64,000 bases of DNA, from positions 62,001-126,000 of the forward strand of contig JAQSYI010000012.1 of assembly GCA_029256185.1 (NCBI GenBank). The letters run 5' to 3'. Below, in pieces: positions 57,959 through 64,000 of the stretch. The DNA comes from Paenibacillaceae bacterium. Its GTDB lineage: Bacteria; Bacillota; Bacilli; Paenibacillales; NBRC-103111. Position 1 is the first letter of the stretch. Every line of letters starts with the position of its first letter. The notes below the pieces were generated by a model. The model was given only the letters and a program-made list of their open reading frames with translations, was not told the origin of the DNA and did not search any database. Made by a program: the position numbers and the translations under genes.

Positions 57959-58231
57959 ATGCCGTCTGCAAAACGCACTAAAATTCGCGAGGATGTTCTG
58001 CAGGAGTTGTATTCCTTTCATCTGGTGGAAAAGGGACGCAAAGCCATGATTCCGAAAACATGGGAAGAGATGAACCCGGAGAAATTTTTCGCTCTTGAGT
58101 ATCTGGCAGAAAATAGGCTGATACGGTTCCAATCCGAGGGAACTCACTATATGGCCAAGATTACGGCTCAAGGCATTGCGGCGCTGAAGAAGAAGAAGCA
58201 AGCTGCCACGATTTCGGCGGCAGTATCATAA
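57959..58231 (+). CDS. Small protein of unknown function, winged-helix-like
   Basis: The 90-residue protein has a basic start (MPSAKRTKIREDVLQELY). Its segment ALEYLAENRLIRF followed by ITAQGIAALKKKK resembles the recognition helix and wing of small winged-helix proteins. I do not recognise a named family. AAAGGAGTG suits GTG 57953 (5 nt) or ATG 57959 (11 nt). The promoter carries a LexA-like site, so SOS induction is possible. A strong terminator follows; the gene stands alone. Confidence 0.75.
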   Translation: MPSAKRTKIREDVLQELYSFHLVEKGRKAMIPKTWEEMNPEKFFALEYLAENRLIRFQSEGTHYMAKITAQGIAALKKKKQAATISAAVS

Positions 58232-58289
58232 TGAAGGACCAGGCAGGAGGAAGCGGCATCGGCTGCCAAGTTTCTCCCGACCCAACCTG

Positions 58290-58332
58290 AAGCACTGTGC
58301 AGCGGCTTTGCCGCTATCCACGGTGCTTTTTG
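58290..58332 (+). terminator. Strong terminator after the small winged-helix-like gene
   Basis: AAGCACTGTG pairs with CACGGTGCTT, with an inner CAGCGGC/GCCGCT stem, followed by TTTTTG. Confidence 0.9.
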
Positions 58333-58367
58333 TTGTGCACAAGATAGGATTCCTGTGTAATCTGTTG

Positions 58368-58373
58368 TACAAT
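58368..58373 (+). promoter_or_regulatory. Candidate -10 of the M42 peptidase gene
   Basis: TACAAT lies 74 nt before the start codon; no good -35 at 17 nt. Confidence 0.4.
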
Positions 58374-58446
58374 AAGAATTGTTTTGGCAGGGTGCAAATC
58401 AGGCATTCTCTTACATTACTTTTTTTGGAAGGGCGGCTGCATAATA

Positions 58447-59502
58447 ATGACAACCTGGAGTTATAAAGAAGCGATTGATCTTCCTTACGTGCTTGTTTTC
58501 TTGCAGGATCTGCTCGCTATTCCCAGTCCCAGCGGATACTGTGACACGGCACTCAAAAGAGTGGAGCAGGAGGCGCGTTCCTTCGGCTTTGAGATAGAGC
58601 GGACTCCCAAACAGGCTTGCCTCATCACCGTTCCCGGACAATCCCCTGAGATTCTGGCGTTGTCGGCTCATGTGGATACGCTGGGGGCCATGGTCCGGTC
58701 CATCAAGCCCAATGGCGCCTTGCGGATCACTCCCGTTGGCGGCTATGATATGAGCTCCATTGAAGGAGAATACTGCACGGTGCATACGCGAAGCGGCAGA
58801 ACCATCACCGGCACTATTCTTACGAGTAAGCCGTCCGTCCATGTTTACCCGGATTCCCGCGAGCTGAAGCGCGATGAAGAAAATTACGAGATTCGCCTGG
58901 ATGAGTGTATAACCCGCAAAGAGGATACGGAAGCGCTTGGAATCCGCACAGGAGATTATATTTCCTTCGATCCCCGTACAGAACAGAAGGACAGCGGTTA
59001 TATCAAGTCCCGCCATCTGGATGATAAGGCCGGGGTAGCTTGTCTGTTTGGCCTGCTGGCCTTGCTGAAGCAATCGGGCCGTCAGCCCCGGCTTACACTG
59101 AAGCTGCTGATTACCTCTTATGAAGAGGTGGGGCACGGCGCGGCTTACCTGCCGCCGGATATTCATGAGATGATCGCGGTGGATATGGGAGCGATCGGGG
59201 CCGATCTGTCCTGCACAGAGCATGATGTATCCATCTGCGCCAAGGATTCCTCCGGTCCCTATGATTATGAGATGACCTCCAGGCTGATCCGGCTCGCGGA
59301 GGAAAACAGGCTGAACCACGCGGTGGATATTTACCCCCGTTACGGCTCTGACGCATCGGCGGCTATGCGCGGCGGCAATAACATCCGGGCTGCTCTGGTG
59401 GGTCCGGGGGTTCACGCCTCCCATTCCATGGAACGCACACATGCGGATGCTCTCCGCAATACCATTGCTTTATTGGCCCATTATGTCACTGATGGTGAAT
59501 GA
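58447..59502 (+). CDS. M42 family metallopeptidase (glutamyl aminopeptidase/cellulase M-like)
   Basis: This 351-residue cytoplasmic aminopeptidase likely binds two metal ions. Ligand motifs are present: SAHVDTLGA, SRHLDDKAG, TSYEEVGHG, AVDMGA and ASHSMERTH. The N-terminal part (LAIPSPSGYCDTAL) is typical. GGAAGGG precedes ATG 58447 at a rather long distance; a longer frame starts in the leader and is not used. M42 enzymes form large tetrahedral particles that trim peptides. Confidence 0.92.
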   Translation: MTTWSYKEAIDLPYVLVFLQDLLAIPSPSGYCDTALKRVEQEARSFGFEIERTPKQACLITVPGQSPEILALSAHVDTLGAMVRSIKPNGALRITPVGGYDMSSIEGEYCTVHTRSGRTITGTILTSKPSVHVYPDSRELKRDEENYEIRLDECITRKEDTEALGIRTGDYISFDPRTEQKDSGYIKSRHLDDKAGVACLFGLLALLKQSGRQPRLTLKLLITSYEEVGHGAAYLPPDIHEMIAVDMGAIGADLSCTEHDVSICAKDSSGPYDYEMTSRLIRLAEENRLNHAVDIYPRYGSDASAAMRGGNNIRAALVGPGVHASHSMERTHADALRNTIALLAHYVTDGE

Positions 59503-59509
59503 GTGGAAG

Positions 59510-59531
59510 AGCCGCAAGGCGGCTGATTTTT
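59510..59531 (+). terminator. Short terminator after the M42 gene
   Basis: AGCCGC and GCGGCT form a 6-bp stem around AAG, followed by GATTTTT. Confidence 0.55.
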
Positions 59532-59553
59532 CCGTAGAGGAGCATGAGTCGGC

Positions 59554-61512
59554 ATGAACGTATTGCAAGCGGAGCATCTTACCAAAACCTACGGCGTGAA
59601 GACGCTGTTCCAAGATATTTCTTTCAGCATATCCGAACGGCAGCGGGTGGGGCTGATCGGCATTAACGGCACGGGCAAATCCTCCTTGCTGCGGGTACTG
59701 GCAGGTATGGAATCCCCTGATTCCGGCAAAGTCACCCATCCTAACGGTTTCCGGATCGCCTATCTGGATCAGGCACCGGAGTTCACTGATGAAGTGAAGG
59801 TACTGGAATATATCTTCGAGGGAGAGCATCCGGTGATGCAGGCAATCCGGGAATATGAGTCCGCACTGTCTCTGCTTGCGGACGATCCCGGCAGTGAGCA
59901 GAAGCAGGCCCGGTTATTCAAGGCCCAGCAGCGGATGGATGCCACCAATGCCTGGGAAGCGGATACGCAAGCCAAAACGATTCTTTCCCGCCTGGGCGTA
60001 GGCGAATTCCACAAGCCTGTGCGGGAGCTGTCCGGTGGGCAGAAAAAGCGGGTTGCCTTGGCGGCAGCGCTGATTCACCCTGCGGATCTGCTGATTCTCG
60101 ATGAGCCGACGAACCATATTGACAATGAAACAGCGGAATGGCTGGAAGGCCAACTGACCAAATACAGGGGAGCGCTGCTGCTTGTCACCCATGACCGGTA
60201 TTTTCTGGACCGGGTTACCACCCGCATTCTGGAGCTGAACCGGGGCAATATTTTCCCGTACGAAGGCAATTATGCCGTATATCTGGAGAAGAAGGCCGAG
60301 CGCGAGGAGATGCAGGCCGCCTCCGAGGACAAGCGCCGCAACCTGCTGAGGCGGGAACTGGAATGGCTCCGGCGGGGCGCGCAGGCCAGGAGCACCAAGC
60401 AGAAGGCCCGGATTCAACGGGCGGAGGAGCTGCAGAACCAGAAGCCCGACGCTATCGGCAAGGCCATGGAAATGAATGTAACGGCAAGCCGCTTGGGCAA
60501 AAAGGTGCTGGAGCTGGATGCTGTCACCAAAACATACGGAGAGCATGTGTTAATCCGGAATTTCAGCTATCTGATCCAGCCGGGGGCGCGAATCGGAATT
60601 ATCGGTCCCAACGGCAGCGGCAAGACGACTCTGCTTAAGCTGCTGTCCGGCCAAGCGGAGCCGGACTCAGGCCTGATCGAGACGGGCGTTACGGTCCGGA
60701 TGGCGTACTATACCCAGGAAAATGAAGAACTGGATCCGAACAAGCGGGTGCTGGAATACATCCGCGAGGCTGCAGAGACCATTAAGCTGGAGGACGGCTT
60801 CACGGTGACCGCCTCTCAGATGCTGGAGCGGTTCATGTTTCCCCAGGAGCAGCAGTGGACCTATATCGGCAAGCTGTCCGGCGGGGAGAAGCGGCGGCTG
60901 TATCTGCTGAGGACCCTGATGGGCGAGCCCAATGTGCTGCTTTTGGACGAACCCACCAATGATCTGGATATTCAGACCTTGACCATTCTGGAGGACTATC
61001 TGGAGAATTTCCCCGGTGCTGTCATCTCTGTCTCTCATGACCGCTATTTTCTGGACCGGGTGGCGGACAAGCTGCTGGCATTCGAAGGCGATGGCGTGAT
61101 CCGGCAGTTCCTGGGCAGCTATTCAGACTATCTGGATGAGCGCAGGGAAGAGACACAGCAGTCTTCAGACAAGCGTCATGCAGAGGCCGGCCACGCCCCG
61201 GCAGCAGCCTCATCTGCAACTGGGAGAGCAAGCGGTGCAAGCGAAGAACCAACTGCTCCTCCAGCGCCGCGGCAGCGCAAGCTCAGCTATAAGGAGCAGA
61301 AGGAATGGGAGGAAATCGAGGAACGGATTGCCCGGCTGGAGGAGGAATCCGCCAAGATCAGTGAAGAGCTGGCGGCGTCAGGCAGCGATTCGGCCCGGGT
61401 GCAGGAGCTGTTCGGGCAGCAAAGGGCCAAGGAGGCGGAGTTGGACGGGGCGATGAGCCGCTGGGCCGAGCTGTCCGAGCTGGTGGAAGCCATTGAGCGG
61501 GATAAGCGGTAG
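59554..61512 (+). CDS. ABC-F family ATPase, YfmR/Uup-like
   Basis: This 652-residue protein has two ABC domains and no membrane part. Walker A motifs are GINGTGKSS and GPNGSGKTT; signatures are LSGGQKKR and LSGGEKRR; Walker B regions end in LDEPTNHID and LDEPTNDLD. A charged linker and a C-terminal coiled-coil domain (about 570-652) match the Uup/YfmR class. ABC-F proteins bind the ribosomal E site and help stalled translation. GAGGAG lies about 12 nt before ATG 59554. Confidence 0.94.
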   Translation: MNVLQAEHLTKTYGVKTLFQDISFSISERQRVGLIGINGTGKSSLLRVLAGMESPDSGKVTHPNGFRIAYLDQAPEFTDEVKVLEYIFEGEHPVMQAIREYESALSLLADDPGSEQKQARLFKAQQRMDATNAWEADTQAKTILSRLGVGEFHKPVRELSGGQKKRVALAAALIHPADLLILDEPTNHIDNETAEWLEGQLTKYRGALLLVTHDRYFLDRVTTRILELNRGNIFPYEGNYAVYLEKKAEREEMQAASEDKRRNLLRRELEWLRRGAQARSTKQKARIQRAEELQNQKPDAIGKAMEMNVTASRLGKKVLELDAVTKTYGEHVLIRNFSYLIQPGARIGIIGPNGSGKTTLLKLLSGQAEPDSGLIETGVTVRMAYYTQENEELDPNKRVLEYIREAAETIKLEDGFTVTASQMLERFMFPQEQQWTYIGKLSGGEKRRLYLLRTLMGEPNVLLLDEPTNDLDIQTLTILEDYLENFPGAVISVSHDRYFLDRVADKLLAFEGDGVIRQFLGSYSDYLDERREETQQSSDKRHAEAGHAPAAASSATGRASGASEEPTAPPAPRQRKLSYKEQKEWEEIEERIARLEEESAKISEELAASGSDSARVQELFGQQRAKEAELDGAMSRWAELSELVEAIERDKR

Positions 61513-61571
61513 GACAGACTCCTCGAGGACAGGTAAAAGATCTTTGCATGCAAGAATAAGCTGGTTTATGC

Positions 61572-61577
61572 TACAAT
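61572..61577 (+). promoter_or_regulatory. Extended -10 promoter of the second ABC-F gene
   Basis: TGCTACAAT is an extended -10 about 55 nt before the start codon. Confidence 0.55.
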
Positions 61578-61631
61578 TAATAGTTAGTATGTCACTCTCC
61601 ATCAATGGACGAAAAGGCGGTAATCAAACGA

Positions 61632-63251
61632 ATGATTAATGTAAGCAATGTTTCCCTGCGGTACGGCAGCCGCAAGCTGTTTGAAGATGTGAATATCAAG
61701 TTTACACCCGGCAACTGCTACGGCCTGATCGGCGCTAACGGAGCGGGAAAATCCACTTTTCTGAAAATATTGTCAGGTGAGATCGAATCCACCTCGGGCG
61801 AGGTATCCATCAATCCCAATGAGCGGATGGCTGTATTGAAGCAGAACCATTACGAATACGACGAGTTTTCGGTGCTGAAGACCGTCATCATGGGCCATAC
61901 CCGTCTGTATGCCATTATGGAAGAGAAGGACGCCATCTACATGAAGGCGGACTTTACGGATGAGGACGGCATGCGCGCCGCTGAGCTGGAAGGCGACTTC
62001 GCCGAGCTGAACGGTTGGGAAGCCGAGGCTGATGCGGCTGAGCTGTTGATCGGGCTGGGCATTATGCGGGATAAGCATGATCTGCTGATGAAGGATATGG
62101 AAGGCAACGAGAAGGTGCGCGTGCTGCTGGCCCAGGCACTGTTCGGCAATCCCAGCATTCTGCTGCTCGATGAGCCCACGAACCATTTGAACCTGGAGTC
62201 CATCAAGTGGCTGGAGAATTTCCTGGCCAAGTTCGAAGGCACTGTTATTGTGGTATCCCATGACCGGCATTTCCTGAACCAGGTATGTACCCATATCGCC
62301 GATATCGACTTCGGCAAAATCCAGATGTACGTGGGCAACTATGACTTCTGGTACGAATCCAGCCAACTGGCCCAGCGCCTGCTCTCCGACAAGAACAAGA
62401 AGGTGGAGGAGAAGCGCAAGGAGCTGGAGGAGTTTATCCGCCGGTTCAGCGCCAATGCCTCCAAGTCCAAGCAGGCCACTTCCCGGAAGAAGCTGCTGGA
62501 AAAGCTTACTCTGGAGGATCTTGCAGTATCCAGCCGGAAGTATCCTTATTGCCACTTCAAGCCGGAGCGTGAAGCCGGCAAGCAGCTGCTTGCCGTGGAA
62601 GGAATCAGCAAGACCGTCGGTGACGAGCAGGTGCTGAACAATCTGACCATTACTGTAAACAAAGGCGACAAGATTGCCTTCGTTGGCCCCTACGGGCAAG
62701 CCAAATCCACCCTGTTCCAAATCGTTACAGGCGAGCTGGAAGCGGATGCCGGCACCTATACCTGGGGTGTAACTACTTCCCAAGCCTATTTTCCCAAGGA
62801 TAATTCCTCCTACTTCGACGGCTGCGAGCTGACCCTGGTGGATTGGCTGCGCCAATATTCCAAGGAGCAGGATGAAGGATTCATTCGCGGCTTCCTGGGC
62901 CGCATGCTGTTCTCCGGAGAAGAAGCGCTGAAGAAAGCCAGCGTTCTCTCAGGAGGGGAAAAGGTCCGCTGCATGCTATCCAGAATGATGCTGCAGGCTG
63001 CCAATGTGCTGATTTTTGACGAGCCGACCAATCACTTGGATCTGGAATCCATCACGGCGCTGAACAACGGTCTGATCGACTTTGACGGCACTATCCTGTT
63101 CGTCTCTCATGACCATCAGTTCATTCAGACCATCGCCAACCGGATTATTGAGATTACCCCCAACGGCATCATCGACAAGATGATGACCACGTATGATGAA
63201 TATCTGGACAATGAAGATGTCAAACGCCAGCGCGAGCTGCTGTACCGCTAA
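61632..63251 (+). CDS. ABC-F family ATPase, YkpA/YbiT-like
   Basis: The 539-residue ABC-F protein carries Walker A GANGAGKST in the first domain. In the second domain the P-loop reads GPYGQAKST, with Ala in place of the usual Gly before Lys. The signature of the second domain is LSGGEKVRC; that of the first is less standard (MKDMEGNEKVRV). The inter-domain linker (YESSQLAQRLLSDKNKK and SRKYPYCHFKPERE) is typical of YkpA/YbiT. ATG 61632 with AAGGCGG upstream is preferred over 61605. It is likely a translation factor rather than a transporter. Confidence 0.92.
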   Translation: MINVSNVSLRYGSRKLFEDVNIKFTPGNCYGLIGANGAGKSTFLKILSGEIESTSGEVSINPNERMAVLKQNHYEYDEFSVLKTVIMGHTRLYAIMEEKDAIYMKADFTDEDGMRAAELEGDFAELNGWEAEADAAELLIGLGIMRDKHDLLMKDMEGNEKVRVLLAQALFGNPSILLLDEPTNHLNLESIKWLENFLAKFEGTVIVVSHDRHFLNQVCTHIADIDFGKIQMYVGNYDFWYESSQLAQRLLSDKNKKVEEKRKELEEFIRRFSANASKSKQATSRKKLLEKLTLEDLAVSSRKYPYCHFKPEREAGKQLLAVEGISKTVGDEQVLNNLTITVNKGDKIAFVGPYGQAKSTLFQIVTGELEADAGTYTWGVTTSQAYFPKDNSSYFDGCELTLVDWLRQYSKEQDEGFIRGFLGRMLFSGEEALKKASVLSGGEKVRCMLSRMMLQAANVLIFDEPTNHLDLESITALNNGLIDFDGTILFVSHDHQFIQTIANRIIEITPNGIIDKMMTTYDEYLDNEDVKRQRELLYR

Positions 63252-63361
63252 AACTGGCCATAGCACGTGCACCGCTTAAGGCAGCAGGCTTGCGGGAGTT
63301 GCCTTGCTGACGCACATAAGCAGGCTGCGGCGGATTCAGGTTGGCAGGGAGGGGCAATCCC

Positions 63362-63982
63362 ATGTTTGATCCCACCGTGTATGAGAATCTCAGAGTAGTG
63401 CTGGAGGGAGCGGTTTACGATCTGGATCTGGCGGGGACAATCCGGATCACCGCCCGGGAGGATCTGGTGGATCTGGCTGCCATGAGCAGGTGCTACCGGA
63501 TTGCCTTCACCCTTGCAAGAGGAGCTGCAGATGCCGGGAATGCGGCTGCGGGCTTGAACGGACCGCAGCAGGAGGCAGAGGAGCTGCCGCCCCTCACCGC
63601 CCGGATCGAGCTGTCCGCAGGCCTGCGCGATCTGGCTGCGGAGATTCTGGAGCAGCCGGAGTCCAGTCCGGGCTGCTCCATCAAGATAATATTCACCCGG
63701 GTTTTGGAGCCCGGCGTGACGGAAGAACAGGCATGCGCCCGTTCGTTGGCTGCGCTGCAGCAGGTATGGGGCGACCGGTTCCAGATCAGGCAGACCATCT
63801 CCCATGAGTACGGGGCTGAATCCGCAGGGTCTGGGTCCGGCTCCCTATCCCATGCCGTCCGGCGGATCCATCGCATGGGGCTGCTGTTCGGCCGCAAGTT
63901 CGGGGAAGAGGTCGTGGAGGACATCCCGCCCATGGTGGATCACGCGGTGCTGACGCTGCAGCAGCTTGCGGGCGGGGGATAA
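63362..63982 (+). CDS. Protein of unknown function
   Basis: This 206-residue soluble, acidic protein starts MFDPTVYENLRVVLEGAVYD. It has no membrane segment and no motif I recognise. A Gly/Ala-rich insertion occurs near residues 58-75. GGGAGGGG lies 8 nt before ATG 63362; an upstream start has no such site. It follows the ABC-F gene by 110 nt without a terminator between and ends 18 nt before the window edge. Confidence 0.75.
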   Translation: MFDPTVYENLRVVLEGAVYDLDLAGTIRITAREDLVDLAAMSRCYRIAFTLARGAADAGNAAAGLNGPQQEAEELPPLTARIELSAGLRDLAAEILEQPESSPGCSIKIIFTRVLEPGVTEEQACARSLAALQQVWGDRFQIRQTISHEYGAESAGSGSGSLSHAVRRIHRMGLLFGRKFGEEVVEDIPPMVDHAVLTLQQLAGGG

Positions 63983-64000
63983 GCCCCGGCCAATGTACAG

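Overview
The window is a chromosomal segment of a spore-forming, Gram-positive Bacillota bacterium, most likely Paenibacillus or a close relative. The evidence is its gene order: mutS-mutL-miaA-hfq, spoVK-hflX-ynbB-glnR-glnA, and lexA divergent from yneA-ynzC are Bacillales arrangements. It also has sporulation genes, strong AGGAGG ribosome-binding sites, many GTG/TTG starts and GC-rich coding DNA. The organism name is inferred from gene content only.

Layout. 1-4866: mismatch repair (mutS cut by the window edge, an S41 peptidase, mutL). 5400-7466: a methyltransferase, miaA and hfq. 7599-14535: a class A penicillin-binding protein, a cyclophilin lipoprotein, a DUF402 phosphatase, an alpha/beta hydrolase, a general-stress type SDR on the minus strand and an HD-GYP protein. 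14674-20765: a cold-shock protein, spoVK, hflX, ynbB and the glnR-glnA nitrogen operon with recognisable GlnR boxes.

20800-23760 is a small accessory region. It holds a decayed integrase end, an AT-rich membrane protein gene, several tiny minus-strand genes (one apparently frameshifted), a yjfB-type gene and the first of three copies of a 165-bp MITE-like element. 23760-27959: an Lrp regulator with a LysE exporter, lexA/yneA with four LexA boxes between them, ynzC, a membrane protein and a HAD hydrolase. 28184-34030: metH, rnz and a MurA paralogue with Asp in place of the catalytic Cys. 34593-37483: an OlsB-like N-acyltransferase with an LpxL-like acyltransferase (possible aminolipid synthesis) and a YdjM-type membrane protein. 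37754-43770: mrfA/mrfB (yprA/yprB) and a base-excision pair, an Fpg-family glycosylase and endonuclease IV.

44878-57111 is the most striking block: a Tad/Flp-type secretion locus (TadZ, TadA, TadB, TadC, Flp-like pilin, two TadE-like pseudopilins, a large TadG-like protein, prepilin peptidase). It is bracketed by a Ser/Thr kinase fused to a degenerate MinD-like domain and by an FHA-domain membrane protein. A promoter followed by an intrinsic terminator lies before tadZ. The remainder holds a Dabb-domain protein, a possible SOS-controlled small protein, an M42 aminopeptidase, two ABC-F ATPases and an unrecognised protein.

Themes that link the genes are DNA repair and SOS control (mutS, mutL, lexA, mrfAB, fpg, nfo), cell envelope synthesis (PBP1, MurA variant, acyltransferases), nitrogen control (glnR-glnA) and surface secretion with phospho-signalling (Tad locus). 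No tRNA, rRNA or CRISPR array was seen.
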